From an uncultured Bacilli bacterium (GTDB lineage Bacteria; Bacillota_I; Bacilli_A; RFN20; CAG-826): a stretch of 24,771 nt of DNA. Of the stretch, positions 7,439 through 16,875 are shown piece after piece. The stretch lies in the NCBI GenBank assembly GCA_934168325.1, contig CAKPNG010000024.1, positions 1 to 24,771 of the forward strand, read 5' to 3'. The position numbers were made by a program, and so were the translations under genes. The notes beneath the pieces are model-generated. The model did not search any database. It worked only from the letters and a program-made list of their open reading frames with translations, and was not told the DNA's origin. Every line of letters starts with the position of its first letter. The stretch's first letter is position 1.

Positions 7439-9988
7439 TTAATTATATAAATTTCTTTTTAAATATTCTTTAGATGGTACTTCATCTAATTTAATCTTAT
7501 CTTTATTAAATTCGTTATTAGTAACGAATTTAAATGAATTAAACCCAGCTGCAAATAATACACATTTACTTAATAATTGAATAATAGTATTACTATTTAA
7601 ATATGGTTCACTATCTTTAAGTAAATTAACTTCAATATCTTTACTAAATGAATCTATATTATTAGATTCATTTATTAAAGTAGATAAGTTATTACCTCCA
7701 CCGTAATAAGCTACTTTAGTATTAATAAATTCACCTTTTTTAATGGTGTTACCTGAACTATCTAATATTTCTCCATTAATCATATAATTAAGTGATTTAC
7801 ATTTATCGATTAATATAGGTTTCATTGGAAAGAAATCATCAATTGTTAAATTAGATGCACTACTTACAATAGATCCTACTAAAGTAGATAATCTTTCTTC
7901 AATTAAACAAGATATATCTATATCTTCTTTTCTTTTATAATCATAAAATTCTGTATTACCTTTAATAGTTATTTTACTAGGGTAACTTGTTCCACCTATT
8001 TTATTAGGTAAAGGTGAAGATAATAAACTAGTTAATACACTAGATATAGTAGAACTTAGCCCTCTATATAAATAAGGACCATTAAACATTGTTTCAAAAG
8101 CAATTGAGAAGATACCACTATTAGCAAAATAAGTATTATTAATATTTATATTATTAGCGTAATTAATTGATCCATCACTATTAATAATACCATTTAAATT
8201 ATCTAATCCATCTTGAATTACTTCTAAAGCTTTATATAATTCTTCTTTAGAACAACTTAAATCTACACTTCCACTACCAAGAGCTTCACTAGCTCCTAAA
8301 TATTTCTCTAATATTAAATTAGCACTACTTCCTTCATTTAAGTTATTAGTATTTTTATTATAAAAATCATTAAATGAATTCTTATATTCTAAATTATTAA
8401 AATTAGTAATTATTTCTTTATTAGAATCATAATTACTAATTTTATTAGATCCTACTAATAAATTAAATTCAGCACTATTAGATAATATAGAATTATCTAT
8501 ATTTAAATTATCACTATCAAAAGCTCTTATTAAATTTTTACCATTACTAATAATAGAATTCTTAATTGTTACATTTTTTCCTCTAATATCAATAGTAGAT
8601 CCAATATAAGCAAAATTTCTTTTATTAGAATTATCATCTATTGATTTAATTCTTAAATCATTAATGGTGATATTATCACCATTAATCGATAATAAAGCAT
8701 TATCTTCACCAAAGGCTTTTACTATTACTGATTCATTGTTATTTGGATCTCCAATCGTAACAAAAGCTAAAGGTCCTAAAAAATAATCTAATTCACTACT
8801 AGGATATAATTTTTTAACATTAGTATCGATAGTTCCGTTATTAGGAAAACATAAAGCATTCCCATTAATTAAAAATCCATTACCATATAAATCTTTTTTA
8901 AGATTAATACCTACTTTAATTTCATTATTAGAATTATTATCTAATAAGAATTTATCATTATATGTTGTTTTTAATTTAATTAATTCATTATTAAAATTAA
9001 ATTTATCTAATTCTTTATTATAATTACCAAATAAAGATATATTATTATCTTTATTTTTATAACTTTTAAAATCTGGTATAAATTTAGTTACTTTTTGATG
9101 ATCAAATTCTTCTCCTAAACTAGATTCTACTCCATTATATATATCTCTAAAACTACCTAAACTAGTTTGAAGTACTACTATTTCTCCAGAACTCGAAAAA
9201 TTAGTAGCCATCATTAAATCATTATAATTATAGATATTTACTCCTTCTTTAATAATATTAATCTTAAATTCACTAGTAATATAATTACTAGTTATATCAT
9301 CACCTCTAAAATTAATAGTACTTATTCCACCTATAATATCTTCATCTTTATTAATAATTAATTCATTATTAATATTATCAAAAGATATATCTTTACTAGA
9401 AATACTATCTACTACTACTTTATTAGAATTAATATTATCACCTACTACTTCAATATCTAATTTAATAGATGCTTTAGTTTTATTATAATTATCTAATTTA
9501 AGTTCATTATAACTTAAATTATATTCTCCATAACTTCTAATATTTTCTATTTGTTCTCCAGATAATTTATATTCTTTATAATTTATGATAATGGCTCCAT
9601 TATCATAAATTGTTGCTTTAAAAGATTTAGATTTAGATCCTTTTTCATTACTACATACTATTTCACAACTTCCTTCTTTTAAAGCATATAAATAATATTT
9701 TTTAGTTTCTTCATCTTGTTTAATATCTACTACTTTTTCTTCATTATCCCTAGTGTACCACACTAAATCATTACCAGTAGCTAATATTAAATTTTCATTA
9801 ATTACTGGAGTAGCTTTAAGTTCATAAGGATTACTTCTAATTTTAAATCCTTCATTATCTTTATAATTCCAAATAATATCAGTAATATCACTAGCGACAG
9901 TAATATTAAGTAAAATAACACTAATAAAAGATAATAAACCAATAATAAAAGGGATAATTAATAAAACAATTAAAGTCTTCTTCTTCAT
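7439..9988 (-). CDS. Membrane-anchored Ig-like / beta-helix surface protein
   Basis: Product of 849 residues. Lys3-5 and a hydrophobic segment at about 6-30 act as an uncleaved anchor or signal; there is no SipW-type Trp motif and no lipobox. Residues of about 58-130 resemble a bacterial Ig-like (BIG_2) domain, with LVWYTRDN, LYALKEGSCEIVCSN and a final strand. Residues of about 430-515 are short N-x-T-I-x-N / I-x-N-S strands (ITINDLRIKSI, VTIKNSIISNG, LNIDNSILSNS) typical of a right-handed parallel beta-helix, and a further stretch occurs near 605-650 (ININNTYFANSG). The C-terminal 200 residues are unrecognised. The start follows GGAGG inside the 3' end of the permease gene, one base after its stop, so translation is coupled to the ABC transporter. 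It may be the transporter's cargo or an extracytoplasmic partner of it. Confidence 0.8.
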   Translation of the reverse strand: MKKKTLIVLLIIPFIIGLLSFISVILLNITVASDITDIIWNYKDNEGFKIRSNPYELKATPVINENLILATGNDLVWYTRDNEEKVVDIKQDEETKKYYLYALKEGSCEIVCSNEKGSKSKSFKATIYDNGAIIINYKEYKLSGEQIENIRSYGEYNLSYNELKLDNYNKTKASIKLDIEVVGDNINSNKVVVDSISSKDISFDNINNELIINKDEDIIGGISTINFRGDDITSNYITSEFKINIIKEGVNIYNYNDLMMATNFSSSGEIVVLQTSLGSFRDIYNGVESSLGEEFDHQKVTKFIPDFKSYKNKDNNISLFGNYNKELDKFNFNNELIKLKTTYNDKFLLDNNSNNEIKVGINLKKDLYGNGFLINGNALCFPNNGTIDTNVKKLYPSSELDYFLGPLAFVTIGDPNNNESVIVKAFGEDNALLSINGDNITINDLRIKSIDDNSNKRNFAYIGSTIDIRGKNVTIKNSIISNGKNLIRAFDSDNLNIDNSILSNSAEFNLLVGSNKISNYDSNKEIITNFNNLEYKNSFNDFYNKNTNNLNEGSSANLILEKYLGASEALGSGSVDLSCSKEELYKALEVIQDGLDNLNGIINSDGSINYANNININNTYFANSGIFSIAFETMFNGPYLYRGLSSTISSVLTSLLSSPLPNKIGGTSYPSKITIKGNTEFYDYKRKEDIDISCLIEERLSTLVGSIVSSASNLTIDDFFPMKPILIDKCKSLNYMINGEILDSSGNTIKKGEFINTKVAYYGGGNNLSTLINESNNIDSFSKDIEVNLLKDSEPYLNSNTIIQLLSKCVLFAAGFNSFKFVTNNEFNKDKIKLDEVPSKEYLKRNLYN

Positions 9989-9989
9989 A

Positions 9990-11603
9990 TTAATTTACCT
10001 CCATTTTATAAAATGTTTTCTTAATTCTACTTCTTATTTTAATAAATAAAGGAATTATTAAAATAATAGATAATAAGATAATAATCATATTAATAAGATA
10101 CTTATTAAGTTTTAAATAACTTAATAAGAATTCAATCATAAATAATATAAATGGATAAGAAATATTAATAATATTTACTAATGATTTAATCTTAATCTTA
10201 TTATTAGATAAATCATACATATCTGAATATACCCCAAATATATTAGTAAATAATATTAATAATAAACCAATAATTAAACTAGTAATAAAACATGTTTTAC
10301 TAATAACACTTAAACTTACTAAAATAATATCACTAATTAATAAAGAAGCACTACTTAATATAAATGGTATTAATATCTTAATAAATATCTGTTTAATAGG
10401 ACTAATTGGTATATATTTAATTATTTGTTTAGCTTTTTCTTCTCTAGAAATAGATAAACTAGCACTAGCGTTAATTACTCCACTAAATAACAAAATTAAA
10501 CATATATTAAGTGAATTAATTAATTCAGGAAAATATATAATAAAACCTTTTAAAGATTTATACATTATTTCATTTAAAGATGAAATAACTACAAAGCTTA
10601 AAAATGGAGCCATAATTAATAAAGCAGTATAAGAAAATATATTAGTAGAATCTTTAAATAATAATACTAATTCTTTTTTAATTAATGCTTTAAAAGGAGA
10701 TATTACTTTAATTTCTTTATCTTTATGTTTTATATTTAATCTAGAGAAATTTAATTCATTCTTATTAAGTTTATTATAATAATATGTAGTAATATTCCAT
10801 CCTATAACAAATATAACAATACTTCCACCAATAAAGAAACAAGTATTACTAAGTCTATTAATAGATTTAATATAAGAATCAAATATATTATTAATTGGAT
10901 ATAAATATTTAACATTATCATGTAATAAATTAATAAATTTCTTAGAAAATACTCCTCCAATACTAGATCCATTTAAAGCATTTAAAAATAATTCTAAGAC
11001 ATATTTATAAATAAAGCATAATGATATAGCTAATATTGAAGCTAATATAAATTGAACGTAATCGTTTAGTTTAATTAATTTATATAAATATTCATAAGGT
11101 ACTAATAATATTAAAGTAACTCCAATTATAAATAAAGATATAATAAAAGGATATAATACACTAAATATAAAATAATATGGCATAAATCCACGACTACTTC
11201 CATAACTTATAAGTAATGGAGTAGATATAATTAAATTTAATAATACACCTTTAATATATATAAATATTATTTTAGAAAATACTAATGTTGAATTTGATAT
11301 TGGTAAAGTAAATAAAATAGTACTATCTAATTTATTAAATAATACTTTTCTAGCTTTTATTAAGCTAGAAAATATCCCTATTATTAACATAATAAATAAG
11401 AAGAATATTAAAAAATCATAACTACCAAAACTAGAATATTTAGTTATTTTCTTATCAAGCGATAAGAAAATAAATACTTCTAAAGTAATAAATAAACATA
11501 TAAAAATTAATTTAAAAAGAATACTAAAAAATTTTATAACTTTATTTTCACTAGTTATATTTAATTCATTTTTAAATTCTTTATACATTAATTCAATTAA
11601 CAT
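9990..11603 (-). CDS. ABC-2 type transporter permease
   Basis: Product of 537 residues, very hydrophobic, with about twelve predicted membrane helices in two halves separated by a Lys-rich cytoplasmic loop near residues 280-305. The N-terminus (LMYKEFKNEL, then KARKVLFNKLDSTILFTLPIS) resembles ABC-2 exporter permeases, where such a segment couples to the ATPase. The second half repeats the pattern (FKALIKKELVLLFKDSTNIFSYTA, then SREEKAKQIIKYIPISPIKQIFIK), suggesting an internal duplication of a six-helix unit. AAGG lies in the 3' end of the ATPase gene, 7 nt upstream of this start region, so the two are a coupled pair. The substrate is unknown; from context it may move a component of the surface structure. 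Confidence 0.9.
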   Translation of the reverse strand: MLIELMYKEFKNELNITSENKVIKFFSILFKLIFICLFITLEVFIFLSLDKKITKYSSFGSYDFLIFFLFIMLIIGIFSSLIKARKVLFNKLDSTILFTLPISNSTLVFSKIIFIYIKGVLLNLIISTPLLISYGSSRGFMPYYFIFSVLYPFIISLFIIGVTLILLVPYEYLYKLIKLNDYVQFILASILAISLCFIYKYVLELFLNALNGSSIGGVFSKKFINLLHDNVKYLYPINNIFDSYIKSINRLSNTCFFIGGSIVIFVIGWNITTYYYNKLNKNELNFSRLNIKHKDKEIKVISPFKALIKKELVLLFKDSTNIFSYTALLIMAPFLSFVVISSLNEIMYKSLKGFIIYFPELINSLNICLILLFSGVINASASLSISREEKAKQIIKYIPISPIKQIFIKILIPFILSSASLLISDIILVSLSVISKTCFITSLIIGLLLILFTNIFGVYSDMYDLSNNKIKIKSLVNIINISYPFILFMIEFLLSYLKLNKYLINMIIILLSIILIIPLFIKIRSRIKKTFYKMEVN

Positions 11604-11610
11604 AAATTAA

Positions 11611-12417
11611 TTACCTTAAAGTTTCTCCATATATCTTAAAGAAGATCTTATTTAAATCACGACGTTTAAGAGGTTCTTTATTAAAATCAATTAGTTCTAC
11701 TACTTTTCCATCATTAATAATTGCTACTCGATCACATACTTTACTAACAAGTTCAATATTATGAGTAGTAACAAATACAGTTTTACCAAAACTAGCAAAA
11801 TCTTTAATCATTTTAAGTAATACTTCATAAACCATAATATCTAATCCTACAGTAGGTTCATCTAATATCCATATTTTAGGATTATGAATTAAACTAGCCA
11901 TTAAACAAATCTTTTGTTTCATACCATGACTATATTCTTTAATCTTACGGTTCATATCAATCGTATTCATATTAAATTTCTTAACTAAGAAATTATAATT
12001 ATTATTAAAACTTGCTTGAATCATATTATATGAACTAGCAATAAACTGTAAATATTCATTCCCAGTCATATTTTCATAAGTTACTGGTTCACTAGGTACA
12101 TAACCTATCATACTTTTAGTTTCTAAATCATCACGCTTATTATCTTTTCCACATATTAAAATGTGACCTGAATCATAGTCTTTAAGTCCAACAATACAGT
12201 CAATAGTAGTTGATTTACCAATACCATTTTTACCAATAAAACCAAATACTTCTCCTTTTTTAACTTCTAAATTAAGACCTTTTAAAACTTCTTTTTTACC
12301 ATAACTTTTAAATAAATCTTTAATTTCAATAACATAATCTACTTGAATAGGAGTTTCTAATTTAGTATCTAATTCACTAACATCTTCGTTATTTATTTTA
12401 AATTCTTGATTATCCAT
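11611..12417 (-). CDS. ABC transporter ATP-binding protein
   Basis: Product of 268 residues with a complete nucleotide-binding domain: Walker A GKNGIGKST at 62-70, signature SHGMKQK at 163-169 (in place of LSGGQ), Walker B IWILDEP at 182-188, D-loop VGLDI at 190-194 and switch His219 in TTHN. The first 28 residues are an acidic extension (DNQEFKINNEDVSELD) not usual for the family. The Q-loop region reads YVPSEPVTYENMTG, as in ABC-2 exporter ATPases that have Pro-x-x-P-V-x-Y-E. AAGGAGAA within the end of the preceding gene serves as its ribosome binding site. It powers the permease encoded immediately downstream. Confidence 0.95.
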   Translation of the reverse strand: MDNQEFKINNEDVSELDTKLETPIQVDYVIEIKDLFKSYGKKEVLKGLNLEVKKGEVFGFIGKNGIGKSTTIDCIVGLKDYDSGHILICGKDNKRDDLETKSMIGYVPSEPVTYENMTGNEYLQFIASSYNMIQASFNNNYNFLVKKFNMNTIDMNRKIKEYSHGMKQKICLMASLIHNPKIWILDEPTVGLDIMVYEVLLKMIKDFASFGKTVFVTTHNIELVSKVCDRVAIINDGKVVELIDFNKEPLKRRDLNKIFFKIYGETLR

Positions 12418-12421
12418 ATAA

Positions 12422-13882
12422 CTAATTCTCCTTTCTAAAAGATTTTATCCAAAGTAATTCTCTATTATTTTCTTTTTTAGAATTAAATAAAGAAAATATA
12501 GATCCACAATCATTACAAGTATAATTATATCCATCATATGTAATATTATGTTTACCACACATAGGACACTTAGATGTATATATTAAATGATCACTATCAA
12601 ATAACATTGATAATGAATTAATAATATTTTTAAATAATAACTCATGATTATTTTTATAATATGATAATGTAGCGACATTATCATATTTCCTAACTAAATT
12701 CATATGAGTAAATAAGATAACATTATCATAATATTCATTATTTAATTTATTATTTAAATAAGATTTAATTAATGGATAGTTATCATTATTATATGAATAT
12801 ATAGATTTAATATAATATAAAGATGATTTATCTTTATTTACTTTAGAATTAGTTTTAACTTTATTATCGATAAATCTAGTTTCAATTATAAAACCTAAAT
12901 TATCATTATCTTCTTTAATAATATAAGAGAATACTCCTTTTTTAAAAGAAAACATTTTAAATCTAATTCGATTATTATTATCAATATTAAATGAAGTTAA
13001 AAAACTAGCTTTAGTTTTACCTATATTTAATATTGATAAATATTTAATAAAAGATATTAATACATAATTATAATAATATGTATCTAATGTATTATTATCT
13101 AATTCAATATTTGAATTAGATAAATAATTATTCTTATAAAATTTATAACAATAAGCATATAGATCATCATGTATTAATATATTAGTAGGTAATACATTCT
13201 TATCTAATTTATGTTTAATATTAATTTTATAGAATTCTGTATTCATTAATATCTTAATTCTTTTTAATAAAGATCTAGCTAAATTATATACTTTATTAGA
13301 ATTAGATTTAGATTCACTAAATACTCCATTATAAGGATATCCATAATTAGAAAATTCTTTAAATATCGAATATTCTCCATAAGTAATATCACTTATTTCA
13401 TATTTTTCTAATAAAGATTCAATTAATGGTTCAATTAAAACATTAATTTCATCTAATTCATCATAAATTAATGAAATTAATAAAGATATAAATCTATTTT
13501 CATAAGTTAAGATAGTATCAATATTTTCAATACTATAAACATACTCAGGAGTTAATTGATTATCTTTATATTTCCATAACCTAGAATCTTTAGTAGTTTT
13601 TAAAAAAGATTCATTAGATAATTTATTAGCTAATTCACTACGAAGAATAATTTCATTAGTATCTACTTTAATATGAGGTTTATATATAATACTACTAATT
13701 TTATTAATTAAATCTTTAATAACTAATAATCTAGATAATGTTTCTTCATAATCATATGTTTTATTAAATTTTATTTTATCTAATTCTAAATAATTATATA
13801 AAGACGTAAAAGAATTATTAGAATTAATAATTCTAATAATCTTATTATTAAATTCTTTTAAATACGTCTCTATCTTTCTCAT
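12422..13882 (-). CDS. DUF2357-like protein with C-terminal zinc ribbon (McrB-partner type)
   Basis: Product of 486 residues, mostly helical, Asn/Lys/Tyr-rich, with no signal peptide or membrane helix. Residues 99-135 (SRLWKYKDNQLTPEYVYSIENID, then TYENRFISLL) resemble the core of DUF2357 proteins, which have a Pro-x-x-Tyr ... D-T-x-E-N-R-F pattern and are commonly encoded next to McrB-like ATPases. The C-terminus carries a zinc ribbon, Cys439-x-x-Cys442 and Cys456-x-x-Cys459. I see no PD-(D/E)XK nuclease motif, unlike McrC. It sits directly downstream of the AAA+ gene, so it is the likely cytoplasmic partner or adaptor of that ATPase. No clear Shine-Dalgarno sequence precedes the ATG. The family assignment is from remembered pattern, not a search. 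Confidence 0.7.
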   Translation of the reverse strand: MRKIETYLKEFNNKIIRIINSNNSFTSLYNYLELDKIKFNKTYDYEETLSRLLVIKDLINKISSIIYKPHIKVDTNEIILRSELANKLSNESFLKTTKDSRLWKYKDNQLTPEYVYSIENIDTILTYENRFISLLISLIYDELDEINVLIEPLIESLLEKYEISDITYGEYSIFKEFSNYGYPYNGVFSESKSNSNKVYNLARSLLKRIKILMNTEFYKINIKHKLDKNVLPTNILIHDDLYAYCYKFYKNNYLSNSNIELDNNTLDTYYYNYVLISFIKYLSILNIGKTKASFLTSFNIDNNNRIRFKMFSFKKGVFSYIIKEDNDNLGFIIETRFIDNKVKTNSKVNKDKSSLYYIKSIYSYNNDNYPLIKSYLNNKLNNEYYDNVILFTHMNLVRKYDNVATLSYYKNNHELLFKNIINSLSMLFDSDHLIYTSKCPMCGKHNITYDGYNYTCNDCGSIFSLFNSKKENNRELLWIKSFRKEN

Positions 13883-13916
13883 AAAATTAAATAATTAATA
13901 AATATAAATATTATTC

Positions 13917-15749
13917 TTAAAATTTCTTTAATAACTTATCAATAGCGTGATTAGTTAATTTAAATTCATTTTCTCCATAAGTTTTAATTATTAATTTCTT
14001 TAAATTAATTAATCCACTTTTAATATAGTCTTCAAATCTACCTTCAAGTTTAGAAATAACTTTTCTAGAAAACATAAAATCTAATGCGTCAAGTTTAGTT
14101 CCTCCACATGCGTAATATGTTGGTACTAACATTTCAATTTGGTGCATAATACGGTTACCAAATGTTAAATCAAATGTATCATAAACGTAATTAGTAATAA
14201 TATTAAATTTCTCTAATTCTTCTTTAGTTAATTTATTTTCTTCTTTATTAATAGCTTCATTAAATAAATCCATTAAATGATTAAAGCTAATAACAATCTT
14301 ATTAACATCTTCTTTTACTTCAAATGGTTCATTACGGTCATCAAAACTAATTGTAATAGCACGGTCATAAACTTTATCAGTAATAGTATAAGTAGAATCA
14401 TCTTTATTAGCAGTACCAATAAACCAAGTATTAGTAGGAATATGTAATATGCCATCTTCAAGATGATCTGGAGCAATAAAATCATATGGTAGATTCATAA
14501 TCTTTAATGCCCATTTATCACTAGGATATTCCATAATAGATAAGAAGTCTGCAAAATAATATTCAACTCGAGAAATATTAACTTCATCTAAAACCAAGAT
14601 ATTAACTTCATTTGGTTTAAATGTAGCATCATATAATCTCTTTAAGAATTCAGTTTCATTATAAGTTTTAGAGAAATCATTATAATAACCTAATAAATTA
14701 GTACGGTCTCTCCAAGTAGCTTGAACTGCTTCAAAGAAAGATTCTTGTGATATAAATTCACTAAAATAACGAGCTAAACTAGATTTACCAGTACCACTAA
14801 GACCTTCTAAGATAATAAGTCTAGAACTAGCTAAACCACTAATAAATGCTCTAATAGTATTAATATCAAAATATAATTTCTCTACTTTAGCTAAATATAA
14901 TCTAAATTTATTACATAATTCATCTAATTGAATATTATCATCGACATAATCTTTTTCTCTATAAGATTCATTAATTAAATCAATTGAACATAGACCTGGA
15001 AAGATCTTTTCTTTTTCTTTATTTAATTCATCAAAATTAGAATTAGCACCTACTCCATTAGCTGTACCTATTCCATTACCAGTTAATCCTCCATTAAGCG
15101 GATTACCATTACTATCAACATTACTTTCACCAAAACTAGCTGCTAAATTACCTTGATCATCTAAATCTTTAAGTTCTTTTTCTTCTTGTTCTTTTTCTTT
15201 ATCTTCTAATTCTTTTGTTCTACTACCAAAGAATCTAAATGGTTCATCAATATGTTTAAAATTAACAAATATTAAACAAATACTAAATATAATAGAACCT
15301 AAGAAAATAAATAATAATAAACCAATAAATAAACTCTCTAACATATATAAAAGTGAATTAATCATATATTCACTTTTATATGGATATTGAGCAACCATTC
15401 CAATACCAAAACATAAACCAAAACTAATGAAGAAAGTTAATACATAAGTAATAACCCATTTCTTAGAAAGTATTCTATCTTCATAATATTTAGCTAATCT
15501 AACTTCATATATAATACTAGAAATAAATAATAATAAATAAATAAGAATACAAGCAAGTAATACATAACCTGCAAATCCTGGATTAATTAAAGGAAACCCA
15601 AAAGCATTAGCTATTTTTTGAATAGGATTATTACTTTTCATGATAGGATTAGAAGCATCAAGTGCTAATCCTGCAAATAAAGCCATCAAAATATAAAAAT
15701 ATGAGATAGCGATAAATATGTAATTCTTCCTAGTAAAATGTGTCTTCAT
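13917..15749 (-). CDS. Membrane-anchored McrB/MoxR-like AAA+ ATPase
   Basis: Product of 610 residues; AAAGGAG lies about 8 nt before the ATG. Four membrane helices occupy the N-terminus (about 10-30, 59-81, 97-119, 138-163). A cytoplasmic linker follows: a Lys/Glu coiled-coil-like stretch (178-197) and a Gly/Asn-rich spacer (199-240). The C-terminal AAA+ domain has Walker A GLSGTGKSS (316-324), Walker B NILVLDEVN (383-391, Asp388 Glu389), sensor 1 IGTANKDD (444-451) and an arginine at VYDRAITISF (Arg463) where the McrB/MoxR arginine finger lies. Soluble McrB proteins have DNA-recognition domains at this end instead. The DUF2357-like gene next to it supports an McrB-type pair, but the membrane anchor and the SipW neighbours suggest work at the envelope: remodelling, assembling or secreting the surface subunits. 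This role is inferred. Confidence 0.9.
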   Translation of the reverse strand: MKTHFTRKNYIFIAISYFYILMALFAGLALDASNPIMKSNNPIQKIANAFGFPLINPGFAGYVLLACILIYLLLFISSIIYEVRLAKYYEDRILSKKWVITYVLTFFISFGLCFGIGMVAQYPYKSEYMINSLLYMLESLFIGLLLFIFLGSIIFSICLIFVNFKHIDEPFRFFGSRTKELEDKEKEQEEKELKDLDDQGNLAASFGESNVDSNGNPLNGGLTGNGIGTANGVGANSNFDELNKEKEKIFPGLCSIDLINESYREKDYVDDNIQLDELCNKFRLYLAKVEKLYFDINTIRAFISGLASSRLIILEGLSGTGKSSLARYFSEFISQESFFEAVQATWRDRTNLLGYYNDFSKTYNETEFLKRLYDATFKPNEVNILVLDEVNISRVEYYFADFLSIMEYPSDKWALKIMNLPYDFIAPDHLEDGILHIPTNTWFIGTANKDDSTYTITDKVYDRAITISFDDRNEPFEVKEDVNKIVISFNHLMDLFNEAINKEENKLTKEELEKFNIITNYVYDTFDLTFGNRIMHQIEMLVPTYYACGGTKLDALDFMFSRKVISKLEGRFEDYIKSGLINLKKLIIKTYGENEFKLTNHAIDKLLKKF

Positions 15750-15778
15750 AATTTTTCTCCTTTAATTTAGATACTAAT

Positions 15779-16846
15779 TTATTTATCTTTATTTTCTTTA
15801 TTAAATTTTTCTTTTAATTTATTAAAGAAATTATTTCCTTTATTTTCTTTCTTTTCATCTACTATATTAAATTCATGATCATTAAGAGGTTTAATGTCTT
15901 TTAATTTATTTAATTCTTCTTCATTAAGATTTAATTTAATATCAACTAATTCTCCATTAGAGAAGATATATTTATTATTTTTATAAATTAATATTTCTTC
16001 TTCTATTAATGAAGTATATTTAGATACTTCATCATCACTATTAAGATCAAATTCTAATAATTTTATTAATTTATTAGTTCGGTTATATATTGCTTCATCA
16101 TATTTATTTCTAAAATGATTAAACATAATAACGCAATATATAATCGATACTATCGTTATTATTCCACTATTAGATTGTAAAAATATAACAAATATACCTA
16201 ATGTATCTATTTTCTTATCAGTATAATAACCAATTATCTTATTATATGTTAAATTACCTTTATATAATTGATTAGGATCACTAGCACTATTAGAATCACC
16301 TCTAGTAATATAAGTATTATCTTTACTATCTATACTAATAATACGGTGAACATAGATATTACCATCATCACCTTTAAAAGCTATTACATCATATAATTTA
16401 ACATCTTCTTGCTTATCATATTTTCTAATATTAATAATATCATAAGTATTAAATTGATTATTTAGATGATTCTCATCTAAATAAGTATTTACTTCATTTC
16501 TTTTAGACATTGATCCACTACTAATAACTACATATCCTTCATTACCAAATAGTAAGTTATTATTAGCAAATCTAGAATATACACTAATACCAAATCCAAT
16601 TAATACTACACTAAGAAGAGTGTAACTAATAACTTTAGAGATGATATTAGTTACTCTCTTCTTCTTAGATTTATTAATAATTTCTTCTTCTCTAGCAAGC
16701 TCTAAAAGATCAACATCATTATGACCATTATTAATTTCATTAATATTACTAATATAGTAGTGTCTAAAAAGAAATGTAAATACAATACAGAAACTAACTA
16801 AACATATAATAGTAACAACTAAAGAAATAATCTCAATACTAGTCAT
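15779..16846 (-). CDS. sipW: Signal peptidase I of the SipW / ER type
   Basis: Product of 355 residues. Membrane helices at about 5-27, 67-90 and 214-243 flank the catalytic domain. The active-site motif SSGSM puts the nucleophile at Ser112, followed by Met113. The second box is YDVIAFKGDD...YVHRII, with His167 where ordinary bacterial type I enzymes have Lys; box E is YITRGDSNSASDP, with Asp184 and Asp190. A Ser-His pair marks the ER/archaeal-type family that includes Bacillus SipW, the enzyme that processes TasA. The N-terminal extra helix and the roughly 110-residue charged cytoplasmic tail (246-355) are longer than in SipW (about 190 residues) and may contact the ATPase encoded next. Eight to nine genes around it encode matching SipW-type signals, which are its likely substrates. 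The start lacks an obvious Shine-Dalgarno sequence. Confidence 0.92.
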   Translation of the reverse strand: MTSIEIISLVVTIICLVSFCIVFTFLFRHYYISNINEINNGHNDVDLLELAREEEIINKSKKKRVTNIISKVISYTLLSVVLIGFGISVYSRFANNNLLFGNEGYVVISSGSMSKRNEVNTYLDENHLNNQFNTYDIINIRKYDKQEDVKLYDVIAFKGDDGNIYVHRIISIDSKDNTYITRGDSNSASDPNQLYKGNLTYNKIIGYYTDKKIDTLGIFVIFLQSNSGIITIVSIIYCVIMFNHFRNKYDEAIYNRTNKLIKLLEFDLNSDDEVSKYTSLIEEEILIYKNNKYIFSNGELVDIKLNLNEEELNKLKDIKPLNDHEFNIVDEKKENKGNNFFNKLKEKFNKENKDK

Positions 16847-16875
16847 AATGAAATAGGGTAAGACAGGTTAATTTA

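Noticed and set aside
13917..15749. Reading the AAA+/DUF2357 pair as an ordinary McrBC restriction system.
   Set aside because: The ATPase has four membrane helices and no DNA-binding domain, the partner shows no nuclease motif, and the neighbours are envelope genes.
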